Assembly (NCBI RefSeq): GCF_000308495.1
Contig: NZ_BAFU01000239.1
Location: 1 to 42,988, forward strand
Direction of reading: 5' to 3'
Source: Nocardia brevicatena NBRC 12119
GTDB lineage: Bacteria; Actinomycetota; Actinomycetes; Mycobacteriales; Mycobacteriaceae
DNA: 42,988 nt
Shown here: positions 28,196 through 37,241 of the stretch, piece after piece
How positions within the stretch are numbered: position 1 is the stretch's first letter
How the letters are laid out: each line of letters starts with the position of its first letter
The notes under the pieces: model-generated
Told to the model about the DNA's origin: nothing
The model's input: the letters and a program-made list of their open reading frames with translations, nothing else
Databases searched by the model: none
Made by a program: the position numbers and the translations under genes

Positions 28196-28345
28196 CTACT
28201 GCGCCGCGGCGAGGGCGTTGCCTTCGCGGGTGTGGGCCTTCTCGCGGATCAGAAGCTCGTCCCGGGCGGCCTGCCAAGTGGCCCGATCGACGATGGGCGG
28301 CCGACCGGGCAGCATGGTGGCCGGATCGTTCAGCGTGGTCGTCAT
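28196..28345 (-). pseudogene. DUF899 (thioredoxin-like) N-terminal stub
   Basis: A strong GGAGGA precedes the reverse ATG at 28345. The protein reads MTTTLNDPATMLPGRPPIVD, RATWQAARDELLIREKAHTR and EGNALAAAQ, then stops. This is the first 49 residues of a DUF899 protein (about 230 aa), cut just before the conserved RRLPMV. No continuation was found downstream in any frame, so it is a truncation, not a point mutation. Confidence 0.65.
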
Positions 28346-28751
28346 GGTGTCCTCCGTAGTGTCCTGTGTGCCGGACAGCGTCGTACGACGGTCCCCAGAA
28401 CAGACTCCCGACCCGGCCGAAGCCCATCGCGGCAGAAGGCGCCCTCGGTCGAGACCGCACGGATCACGCCGAGCCGACAAGTTCACGGACGACCTCTCAA
28501 CGGTGCGAGCCACCTCCGTGCGGTGGCCCACCCCTACATCAATCCCTTGCCTGAATCACGGGTAGGAACCGTTCGACCGGTCGGGGGCATACGATATGGA
28601 ACAGCCCTGGTCGGCGCGGGGAATCCGGGGCCGAGTTCAGGGCCACGCGTCATAAGCAGCCCTACACGAGCAGCAGGCACCGGCCCCTGACCTTTGGACG
28701 TATATTGCGTTCGATGTGCGCAAACGCGTGATAACCCGGCCTGGAGATCAA

Positions 28752-28784
28752 GCGGCCGCAGGTTCGAATCCTGTCGGCCCGACA
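28752..28784 (+). other. tRNA 3' end fragment, candidate attachment site
   Basis: GCAGG-TTCGAAT-CCTGT (28758-28774) is a complete T arm, followed by the acceptor strand CGGCCCG and discriminator A (28775-28782). The matching 5' acceptor CGGGCCG, D arm and anticodon arm are not present in the 100 bp upstream, so only the 3' end exists. A terminator follows at 28788. Such a partial duplicate is the usual scar left by an element that integrated into a tRNA gene. Confidence 0.65.
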
Positions 28785-28787
28785 CTC

Positions 28788-28825
28788 GAGAGATCCCCTC
28801 CGACCAACGCCGGAGAGGATCTCTC
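28788..28825 (+). terminator. terminator behind the tRNA fragment
   Basis: GAGAGATCCCCTCC (28788-28801) pairs with 28812-28825 with one mismatch and a 10-nt loop. It probably belonged to the original tRNA gene, which places host sequence to its right. Confidence 0.75.
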
Positions 28826-28966
28826 CGTTATCAGACCACCCGCAGATCGGGGGATATCGGCCTCATCGGCGCGGCAGCCTCGGAGCCGCCACCACGACCT
28901 CCTGAACGCCTGCTAGGAATTTGATCGACGGCGGAGCACAATATTTTTGCAGGATGAATGTTCCAG

Positions 28967-28994
28967 GGTGATCTGTCGTACTCGACAGATCACC
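28967..28994. promoter_or_regulatory. 12-bp perfect palindrome before the decarboxylase gene
   Basis: GGTGATCTGTCG (28967-28978) and its exact complement (28983-28994) are separated by TACT, 33 bp before ATG 29027. It could be an operator for a dimeric regulator, or a 5'-leader hairpin if transcription starts upstream. It is the only such motif seen in the window. Confidence 0.6.
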
Positions 28995-29026
28995 TCGCCC
29001 ACTGATCGAGGGGCGGAACTGACGAC

Positions 29027-31831
29027 ATGCACCGAGACGGTGAGCGCCCGAAAGGGCTCTCTGTTTCCGCGCTGGCGGCGGTAGCGAACCCGTCGTACTC
29101 GCGAATCGACACGTGGAATCTGCTCGACGACGCGTGCCGTCGGCTCGCCGATGTCAACGGCGCCGGGCTGGACACCGCCCACGAAGCCGCCCAGGTCCGG
29201 CGCCTCCTCGATCGTCTCGGCGCCTACGAGCGGTATTGGCTGTACCCGGGCGCGGCGAGACTGGCGGCGTTTCGCGGATATCTCGCCGATCTCGCGACGG
29301 TGCGGCTCACCGAGGAGGTATCGCTGGCCGTACGCCTGCTCTCCGAGTACGGCGACCGCGCGGCCCTGTTCGACGCATCCGCACCGTTGGCCGATCAGGA
29401 ACTCGTGGCGCGGGCCAAAAATCAGCAGTTCTACACTGTTCTGCTCGGCGACGACTCCCCGCCCGAGACTCCCGAGAGCCTGGCGGAGTGCCTGCGGGCG
29501 CTTCGCGACCCGTCGTACGATGTGCAGTTCGAGCTGCTGGTCGTGGCGAGCATCGAGGATGCCATCACCGCCGTCGCGTTGAACGGCGAGGTTCAGGCGG
29601 CGATCATCCGGCATGACCTACCGCTTCGTTCACGCGACCGGGTGCCGTTGATGACCACATTGCTCGGCGCCAACGACGACGTGGTCGTGACCGACCGCAC
29701 CCACGACTGGATCGAATGTGGCGAGTGGATCAGGAAGCTGCGGCCGCATATCGACCTGTATCTGCTCACCGACGAGTCGATCGCCGCGGAGACCGGGGAC
29801 GAGCCGGATGTCTACGATCGCACGTTCTATCGGCTCAACGATGTCACCGATCTGCACAGTACGGTGCTCGCCGGCATCCGGAGCCGGTACGCCACACCGT
29901 TTTTCGACGCTCTACGTGCCTATGCGGCCGCGCCGGTCGGCCAGTTCCACGCCCTTCCCGTCGCGCGTGGCGCCAGCATCTTCAATTCGAAGTCGCTGCA
30001 GGACATGGGCGAGTTCTACGGCCGCAACATCTTCATGGCCGAGACATCGTCCACTTCCGGCGGGCTGGACTCACTGCTGGACCCCCACGGCACGATCAGG
30101 GAGGCGATGGACAAGGCCGCCGAGACGTGGTGTGCCGATCGGACGTACTTCGTGACCAACGGAACATCCACCGCGAACAAGATTGTCGTGCAGGCCCTGA
30201 CCAGGCCGGGCGATATCGTTCTGATCGACCGCAATTGCCATAAGTCGCATCACTACGGCCTGGTGCTCGCCGGGGCGTATCCGATGTACCTGGACGCCTA
30301 CCCGCTCACGTCGTTCGCGATCTACGGAGCCGTGTCCCTGCACACCATCAAGGAGGCGCTGCTGGACCTCGAGGCGGCCGGACAACTGGACCGAGTGCGC
30401 ATGCTGTTGTTGACCAACTGCACTTTCGACGGCATCGTCTACAATCCCCGGCGCGTGATGGAGGAGGTCCTGGCGATCAAGCCGGACATCTGCTTCCTGT
30501 GGGACGAAGCGTGGTACGCGTTCGCGACCGCGGTGCCGTGGGCACGACAGCGGACCGCGATGGTTGCCGCCGAACAACTCGAATCGGCGTTCTCGTCGCC
30601 CGAGTACGCCGAGGAGTACCGCAGGTGGCGTGTGTCGATGCAGAGAGTCGACCGTGCCGAGTGGAGCAACCACCGGTTGCTTCCCGACCCTGGGCGTGCG
30701 CGGGTACGCGTGTACGCGACGCATTCCACCCACAAGTCACTGTCGGCGCTTCGGCAGGCGTCGATGATCCATATCCGCGATCAGGATTTCAAAGCCCTCG
30801 TCCGCGAGACGTTCGCCGAGGCGTTTCTGACCCATACCTCGACATCACCGAACCAGCAACTCCTGGCGTCGTTGGACTTGGCGCGGCGGCAGGTTGATAT
30901 CGAGGGCTTCCAACTGGTCCGGCACGTCTACGACATGGCGCTGGTGTTCCGTCACCGCGTCCGCAAAGACCGGCTGATCGGCAAGTGGTTCCGCATCCTC
31001 GACGAGGACGACCTGGTGCCCGGCGAGTTCCGATCCCCTGAAGTCAGCTCGTACCGGCAGGTCAGACAGGGTGGTCTGGCAGAGTGGAACGAGGCGTGGC
31101 GGTCCGATCAGTTCGTGCTCGACCCGACCCGGGTCACCCTGTTCATCGGCAAGACCGGCATGAACGGGTACGAGTTCCGCGAGAAGATCCTGATGGACCG
31201 GTTCGGCATCCAGATCAACAAGACCTCGCTCAACAGCGTGCTGTTGATCTTCACGATCGGCGTCACCTGGTCGAGCGTGCACTACCTGCTCGACGTGCTG
31301 CGTCGGGTGGCCACCGACCTCGAGAACGGTCGGAGCGGGGCCGGTAGGGCCGATCGCGCCCTGCAGCAGCGCCGGATCGACGAGTTCACCAAGGATCTGC
31401 CGGCGCTGCCGGACTTCAGTGAGTTCGACAGCGCGTTCCGTCCCGACACCGCCTGCTCGTTCGGCGATATGCGAGCGGCCTTCTACGCCGGGTATGAGGA
31501 GTCCGATCGCGAACACGTTCTACTCGGCGAGGCCGGGCGACGGCTCGCCAAGGGGAAGCCCCTGGTGTCCGCCACCTTCGTCGTCCCCTATCCGCCCGGT
31601 TTCCCGGTGCTGGTACCGGGCCAGGTGATCTCGAGGGAAATCCTGTATTTCCTGGCCGAGCTCGACGTCAAGGAAATTCACGGATACAACCCCGACCTCG
31701 GGTTGTCGGTCTTCACCGAGGCCGCGCTCGCACGGCTGGCCGCGGTTCGGCACACAAGTGTCGCGGTGTCCGACGGTGCGCCGGAGGCGGCTTCGATGCC
31801 GGCAGGCCACCGCCGGGTATCGATCTCGTGA
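29027..31831 (+). CDS. Orn/Lys/Arg decarboxylase, large form
   Basis: A 934-aa fold-type I PLP enzyme. Residues 1 to about 280 are an N-terminal wing of the kind found before the major domain of inducible basic amino-acid decarboxylases. The major domain follows with FVTNGTSTANKIVVQAL (cofactor phosphate site), NCHKSHHYGLVLAG, ICFLWDEAWYAF (Asp for the pyridine N) and ATHSTHKSLSALRQ, where Lys570 is the Schiff-base residue. A C-terminal domain continues past residue 800, with PYPPGFPVLVPGQ. The product would be a polyamine or agmatine plus CO2; ornithine, lysine or arginine cannot be told apart here. ATG 29027 has GAGGGG about 12 nt upstream. A perfect palindrome lies in the leader. Confidence 0.9.
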   Translation: MHRDGERPKGLSVSALAAVANPSYSRIDTWNLLDDACRRLADVNGAGLDTAHEAAQVRRLLDRLGAYERYWLYPGAARLAAFRGYLADLATVRLTEEVSLAVRLLSEYGDRAALFDASAPLADQELVARAKNQQFYTVLLGDDSPPETPESLAECLRALRDPSYDVQFELLVVASIEDAITAVALNGEVQAAIIRHDLPLRSRDRVPLMTTLLGANDDVVVTDRTHDWIECGEWIRKLRPHIDLYLLTDESIAAETGDEPDVYDRTFYRLNDVTDLHSTVLAGIRSRYATPFFDALRAYAAAPVGQFHALPVARGASIFNSKSLQDMGEFYGRNIFMAETSSTSGGLDSLLDPHGTIREAMDKAAETWCADRTYFVTNGTSTANKIVVQALTRPGDIVLIDRNCHKSHHYGLVLAGAYPMYLDAYPLTSFAIYGAVSLHTIKEALLDLEAAGQLDRVRMLLLTNCTFDGIVYNPRRVMEEVLAIKPDICFLWDEAWYAFATAVPWARQRTAMVAAEQLESAFSSPEYAEEYRRWRVSMQRVDRAEWSNHRLLPDPGRARVRVYATHSTHKSLSALRQASMIHIRDQDFKALVRETFAEAFLTHTSTSPNQQLLASLDLARRQVDIEGFQLVRHVYDMALVFRHRVRKDRLIGKWFRILDEDDLVPGEFRSPEVSSYRQVRQGGLAEWNEAWRSDQFVLDPTRVTLFIGKTGMNGYEFREKILMDRFGIQINKTSLNSVLLIFTIGVTWSSVHYLLDVLRRVATDLENGRSGAGRADRALQQRRIDEFTKDLPALPDFSEFDSAFRPDTACSFGDMRAAFYAGYEESDREHVLLGEAGRRLAKGKPLVSATFVVPYPPGFPVLVPGQVISREILYFLAELDVKEIHGYNPDLGLSVFTEAALARLAAVRHTSVAVSDGAPEAASMPAGHRRVSIS

Positions 31832-31834
31832 GCT

Positions 31835-32053
31835 GACGGACCAGGGTCTCACCGAAGTACGCGGCTGCGTCCAGCACCAGCTCCTCGCCCAACGGACCGC
31901 CGCCCGATGGAGATAACCGACCGGTCTCATGGCGACGAAATAACGCTCCGCTGTCGGTGCCGGTCGGCCGGCGTTCTCGGCGCGCGCTTCGAGTACGACC
32001 CCGGCGGGCGGATAGTGCTCGAGCGTCATGCCCGGGCCGATATAGTCGGTCAT
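31835..32053 (-). pseudogene. remnant of an uncharacterised gene, frameshifted
   Basis: The reverse strand reads MTDYIGPGMTLEHYPPAGVV and TAERYFVAMRPVGYL from ATG 32053, then the protein-like continuation GPLGEELVLDAAAYFGETLV in another frame. The second segment looks like an actinobacterial conserved hypothetical, but I cannot name a family. It overlaps nothing essential but abuts the decarboxylase stop, which suggests loss of its 3' end. Confidence 0.35.
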
Positions 32054-32134
32054 GGTTGCCGGCAGTCGGCCGGTGTGGCCGGTCAGGTCACTGTCTCGGG
32101 CTCGACGGCGGTGCACCGGCCGCCCAGGCGAAAC

Positions 32135-32734
32135 CTAGTGATTCCGATGCGGCGCGAGAGACTCGTAAGACCAGGTCAGGGCACCCGAGGCGAGATCGGT
32201 GACCACCGCGTCAACCCAATGCAATTCGGCCTCTGTGACGGCACGCAGATACTCGTCCTCCAGCACCACGACACGCGGCAGGTGCATCGCGGCGGCCTGC
32301 CCGGCAGCGGTGTCCATCTCGGCGAGTTCGGCGCGTAAGGCCTTCGCTCGCCGTTGCAGTTCGACCCGCGCCCCTTCGGGGCCGAGCAGCATCAGGAATG
32401 ACAGCGCGGTAGGGAATTCCGGGTACTCATAGCGTGGGTTGCCGACCATATCGCTCAGCCAGGCCGCGCAGGCGGCGCGCCCGGCGTCGGTGATCTCGTA
32501 CACGGTGCGCTCTGGATACTGCTGGTCTCGACCGGTCTCGCGGACGGTGACCAGCCCGGCGGCCTGCAACCGCGCAATCGTCTTGTAGAGCGCGGCACGT
32601 TGGGTGACGTTGACGACCTTGTCCTTGCCCCATTCCTTGATCCGTCGCTGAATCGCGTAAGGGTGCATTGGTTCCAGATGGAGGATGCCCAGCAGCGCCA
32701 TCGCCAGGGGCGACCGCTTGAACTGTGTCGTCAT
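32135..32734 (-). CDS. PadR-family transcriptional regulator
   Basis: A 199-aa regulator. The N-terminal winged helix reads SPLAMALLGILHLEPMHPYA, IQRRIKEWG, QRAALYKTIARLQAAGLVTV and YEITDAGRAACAAWL, the standard PadR order. A C-terminal helical half (LSFLMLLGPEGARVELQRRA onward) provides the dimerisation coiled coil of the Vir-like PadR subgroup. ATG 32734 is chosen over the longer frame because the domain starts there. The divergent gene at 32849 and the inverted repeats between them suggest autoregulation and control of that gene. The ligand is unknown. Confidence 0.9.
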   Translation of the reverse strand: MTTQFKRSPLAMALLGILHLEPMHPYAIQRRIKEWGKDKVVNVTQRAALYKTIARLQAAGLVTVRETGRDQQYPERTVYEITDAGRAACAAWLSDMVGNPRYEYPEFPTALSFLMLLGPEGARVELQRRAKALRAELAEMDTAAGQAAAMHLPRVVVLEDEYLRAVTEAELHWVDAVVTDLASGALTWSYESLAPHRNH

Positions 32735-32748
32735 AGGCCCATAGTACT

Positions 32749-32781
32749 GGTTACCCAACCACTAGATTCCCAAAAACTAGT
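32749..32781. promoter_or_regulatory. probable PadR operator region
   Basis: The short divergent gap contains GGTTACCCAACC (GGTT and AACC arms) and then ACTAG (32761-32765) with its complement CTAGT (32777-32781). The AT-rich stretch TTGCACTTATACTAAT follows on the right and may include promoter elements. It suits a shared PadR-controlled promoter. Confidence 0.45.
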
Positions 32782-32848
32782 TGCACTTATACTAATCTTG
32801 GTGTCACTATCAAGAGGAAGGTGAATCCATCCGAAAGGAACGACCGAC

Positions 32849-33310
32849 ATGACCACCAAGACCCCCGTCCGAATCCACATCGACCACGACACCGCCAAGC
32901 GCCTCGGCGACTGGACCGTCGCGGATCGCTTCGATGTCACCGCCCGCTATGGCAGCGTGGTGATCGATCTGCGCTCGCCACTGATCGAGGGCGACGGCGA
33001 CATCGAGGTGCACGTGGCGCTCGACCATGCGATGGTGAAGTTGCTGGTGCCGGACGATGCGGTTGTCGACCATGCCGAATTGGAGTGGACCGGCCGCGGC
33101 CGAGTCAAGGACTTCGCACGGCCGAAGGATGCCGCGGGCCGGGTCATCCGGTTGACCGGTTCCAGCACCCGCAGCGAATTCCGTGTACACCGCGCCGGTA
33201 TCGCGGTGCTGTCGGCGCTGTTCACCCGCGAGTTCTTCGAAGATGCCCGGCGCGCGCGCCGTGAGGGCCGCACCCCGACCCTGGCGGATCCGGCCAACGC
33301 GCCGCGCTGA
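32849..33310 (+). CDS. conserved protein paired with PadR
   Basis: A 153-aa soluble protein with no named family that I can assign with confidence. It begins MTTKTPVRIHIDHDTAKRLG and is rich in beta strands: VTARYGSVVIDLRSP, GDIEVHVALDHAMVKLLVPD, VIRLTGSSTRSEFRVHRAGI. The pattern of repeated short strands recalls DUF1707/LiaF-C-like beta-helical domains in actinobacteria that sit beside PadR regulators. The C-terminal FFEDARRARREGR is a charged helix. GAAAGGA lies 10 nt upstream of the ATG. It is probably the target gene of the divergent PadR regulator. A perfect hairpin follows the stop. Confidence 0.75.
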   Translation: MTTKTPVRIHIDHDTAKRLGDWTVADRFDVTARYGSVVIDLRSPLIEGDGDIEVHVALDHAMVKLLVPDDAVVDHAELEWTGRGRVKDFARPKDAAGRVIRLTGSSTRSEFRVHRAGIAVLSALFTREFFEDARRARREGRTPTLADPANAPR

Positions 33311-33330
33311 GACAGGAAGCGCCGCGCATG

Positions 33331-33365
33331 CCGCTGCGGGTTCCAGCGCCCAGAACCCGCAGCGG
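33331..33365 (+). terminator. 13-bp hairpin terminator
   Basis: CCGCTGCGGGTTC (33331-33343) pairs exactly with 33353-33365 around a 9-nt loop, 20 bp after the stop at 33310. Confidence 0.75.
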
Positions 33366-33558
33366 TCGTACCAGGTTCGAGGCGGGGCGCCGCAGATCTC
33401 CGGACAACACCGTCGGAGTCGATGGTGAAAGCCATTGCCATCGCACCGAACCGGTCTCGAAGTCCGACATCGCAACGGACGTCCCCGGAATAGATAGTCA
33501 AACCGTCCAGCGTGGCTTTTCGTGGGTCTGTCCCTCGCCCAACTCGTGGCCCTTATAG

Positions 33559-34638
<1,080 letters not shown>

Positions 34639-34644
34639 CTCCAA

Positions 34645-35182
34645 ACACTACCCGCCGTCCCCGCGCACATCAGGCCACAATCCAGTGAGCTTCGCACCAG
34701 CGGTTATCTCCTCGGATAGGGTGTCACCTCCGTGAGGCGTGGACGGCGTGCAGAGGCCGCCGGGAACGTGCGGCAGGGCGCGAAGGGCACTATGCGTGGA
34801 TCTCCGCCAGAAAGGCAAGCGCGTCGGTTCGGTTCGCACCATGAAGGCGCTCGAGAAGCTCGCCATCGTCCGGTGCATCGCACCCGGGGTGCGCGTCACC
34901 AACCGGCACTTGGCTTATCTCCTCCCAGCGGTCACAACGCCATCCACGGATATGGCTCTTGTTCCTTCTGCAAGCAGACCATCGGCGAGAGTTACGCCCA
35001 GCTGTCCCGCTCACGGTCGGGACGGCCGTCGGCCCGGGTTGACCGGGAACAAGGGCGGCCGCGGCAATTTACTGTGCCCAGGGCTGCACGACGGGTGAGG
35101 GCGGAAAAATCGGTTGAGCCGTGAGCGCGGAGCCATTCAGGATGGCGGGTGTCGTGACGGGTGAGAGGAAGGCGGGGGGTCT
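34645..35182. other. 538-bp stretch without a confident gene
   Basis: Forward frames include GYGSCSFCKQTIGESYAQL (one CxxC) and, in another frame, MKALEKLAIVRCIAPGVRVT, but neither resolves into a domain. They could be parts of a frameshifted small gene. GGAGGTGACACC on the minus strand near 34725 resembles a ribosome binding site with no good start after it. Confidence 0.3.
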
Positions 35183-36298
35183 GTGCGACCGGTATCCGTT
35201 CTGTGGCTGACCGGTGCGCCCGGGGTCGGCAAGTCGACGATCGGTTGGCAGCTGTACACCTGGGCCAAGACGAAACGACGGCCCGTAGCCTATGTCGATC
35301 TCGATCAACTGGGCCTTCTCGCGCCCACACCGGACGGTGACCCCGACCGCCGCCGGCTCGAGGCCGACAATCTCATCCGCGTGCTCGATATCTTTCGCCG
35401 CCACGGCGCGCGCCAACTCATCGTCTCCGGTGTGGTCGACCCGGCTCTCGGCATCGACCCCTGTGTTCGGTCATCGGCCGATGTCGAGTTCACCCTGGTC
35501 CGCCTACGATGCGGCCGCGAAGAGCTGCGACGCCGCTACCTCGGGCGAGGCTCCTCCGACGAACGTCTCGACGAACTGATGGCCGTCGCGGACGCGCTCG
35601 ACCGCAACGCCGTGGGCGCGCCGCTGGACACCACGACCATGCCACCGGCCGCGGTCGTCGAGACACTGACCGACCGAATATGCCACCCGGCACAGGCACC
35701 CGCGACCCCGCCCACCCCCCTCGCTCCGGAACCGTCACCGCGGAAACCTGCACCGGTGCTGCTGGTCGTCGGCCCGACCGCGGTGGGCAAGTCGACCGTG
35801 GGCTGGGAGGTCGTGCGAGCCCTGTGGGGCCGCGGGACTCCCACCGCGTATGTCGACGCGGACCAGCTCGGGTTCTACGGCACCGAGCCGGTATCGAAGA
35901 TCAAGGCCGACAACCTCGCCCAGGTCCGGCGCGGCTACCGCCGTGCGGGCGCACGCACCCTGGTCGTCGTCGCACGCGGTGTGCCATCTCATTATCGGCA
36001 AGCGCTCGCCGGCGACCTCGTCACCACTGTCCACTTGCAGGCATCACCGGCCGAACTGGCCGACCGGATCGCGCAGCGCGCCCGCGGCCACGGCCCCCGC
36101 CTGGCAGGCGACTCGCTGATCGGCTCGTCGGCGAGTCGACAGGCCCACACACTGGACCGTTCCGTCGAGGAAGCGACCGCCCTACGCCGCCGCCACGGTA
36201 GCGACCTGGTCATCGACACCAACCATCGGACCGGATCGGCAATCGCGGCCGAACTGATCGACCTGCTGCTGTCCGACAGCACCGGCGTCTTGATATGA
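35183..36298 (+). CDS. tandem P-loop kinase-like protein (two NTPase domains)
   Basis: A 371-aa protein built from two homologous P-loop domains. Domain 1 (1-175) has Walker A LTGAPGVGKSTIGWQL, then YVDLDQLGLL and EADNLIRVLDIFRRHGARQL. Domain 2 (195-371) repeats the plan: VVGPTAVGKSTVGWEV, YVDADQLGFYG and KADNLAQVRRGYRRAGARTL. A Pro-rich linker (TPPTPLAPEPSPRKP) joins them. The DxDQL after strand 2 resembles small-molecule kinases of the AAA_33 / adenylylsulfate-kinase-like type. The duplication suggests an internal heterodimer. The GTG start has AAGGCGGGGGG upstream. The substrate is unknown. Confidence 0.8.
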   Translation: MRPVSVLWLTGAPGVGKSTIGWQLYTWAKTKRRPVAYVDLDQLGLLAPTPDGDPDRRRLEADNLIRVLDIFRRHGARQLIVSGVVDPALGIDPCVRSSADVEFTLVRLRCGREELRRRYLGRGSSDERLDELMAVADALDRNAVGAPLDTTTMPPAAVVETLTDRICHPAQAPATPPTPLAPEPSPRKPAPVLLVVGPTAVGKSTVGWEVVRALWGRGTPTAYVDADQLGFYGTEPVSKIKADNLAQVRRGYRRAGARTLVVVARGVPSHYRQALAGDLVTTVHLQASPAELADRIAQRARGHGPRLAGDSLIGSSASRQAHTLDRSVEEATALRRRHGSDLVIDTNHRTGSAIAAELIDLLLSDSTGVLI

Positions 36299-36456
36299 AC
36301 GACACAGACCGCCCCACCGCGACGTCCGCAAACCGGATGGTGATACCGCCCGGCTTACCCGACGCTGACGCGGAGCAGCTTCAGTCGTCGCGCCCGGCAC
36401 CACGACCGGGTGCGCTCATATCCCCCGTCTCGGGTGTGCCCTCGGCGAGCCCGTAG
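36295..36456 (+). pseudogene. truncated start of a gene following the tandem kinase
   Basis: ATG 36295 overlaps the kinase stop (ATGA). The product reads MNDTDRPTATSANRMVIPPG and LPDADAEQLQSS, which looks like a genuine N-terminus. It then enters the complement of the DHFR-family pseudogene and stops at 36456. The break near 36378 coincides with the 3' end of that pseudogene, so a downstream cotranscribed gene was probably cut by the rearrangement that brought it in. The family is unknown. Confidence 0.35.
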
Positions 36457-37014
36457 CGCAGGTACACGGTGCCCTTCGGACCGGCTACCGGTGGTTCGAG
36501 GAGTGTGACGTTCGTGGGCACCGCGCCACCGTCGAACACCTTCTTCCCGACGCCGAGCACGACCGGATGCACCCAGAGGTCGAGACGGTCGAAGAGCTTC
36601 TCGCGCAGGAGGGTCTGCACCGGGTTCAGACTCCCGACGACCTTCACATGCTCGTGCCGGTCACGGATCTCGCGCACCGCGCCGGCCAGCTCCGGGCCGA
36701 GCTGCGTGGACCCGACCCACGAGAGGTTGGGCCTGCCCCGGGAGGCCACGTACTTCGGGACGCTGTTGAAGAGCGCGGCGATCTCATTGTCCTCGTCGCC
36801 CTCCCGGTACGACCGAGATGTCATACGTCCGTCGGCCGAGCAGGAGGGCGTCCGTGTCCTCGTACGCGGCACCGACCTACGCCCCGGCGACCCCGGCCGG
36901 CAGAGGCGCCTGCCGGTCGCCGAACGGGAACCCCACCGGGTCCTCGTCAGGGCTGCCGGGCGACTGCCCGACAAGGTCCAGGGTTGCGAACAGCGCGATG
37001 TGGATGAGGCCCAT
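36381..37014 (-). pseudogene. dihydrofolate-reductase-family (RibD-like) protein, stop plus frameshift
   Basis: From ATG 37014 the reverse frame reads MGLIHIALFATLDLVGQSPG and, after an in-frame TAG at 36879-36877, DTDALLLGRRTYDISVV. It shifts near 36800 into EIAALFNSVPKYVASRGRPN, REIRDRHEHVKVVGSLNPVQ and DLWVHPVVLGVGKKVFDGGA, ending at 36381. The parts are collinear with RibD_C/DHFR-like reductases common in actinobacteria. A nonsense codon and a frameshift together make a sequencing artefact less likely than real decay. Confidence 0.8.
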
Positions 37015-37241
37015 GCCTTACTCCCGATGAGTTGGTTTTCTCGGTCGGAAGGTAGGCCTGTGGGCGCCGGCAGACTCATCGCTGCGACGACACCCGGCTC
37101 GTACTCGTCGACCGTCTCGCCCGGTGCATCGGTCGCCACCCCGTCCCGCGGTCAGCGTCCTTGCGATGCCCGGCAGCAGTGGCGTCCGTCCACGAGCCGC
37201 GCTGACCCGGGCGACCGCACCGTCCCGAGGACGCCGGTCGA

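Noticed and set aside
28534-28785. 83-aa reverse ORF beginning MSGRQDSNLRPLDLQAG
   Set aside because: The RQDSNLRP string is the well-known spurious translation of the antisense of a tRNA 3' half. It supports the tRNA fragment, not a protein.
28913-29614. 233-aa reverse ORF over the decarboxylase start
   Set aside because: It is the antisense of a convincing PLP decarboxylase N-terminus and shows no domain of its own.
34739-35124. Overlapping forward ORFs with one CxxC
   Set aside because: Neither frame holds a domain and codon use is mixed; kept only as possible debris.
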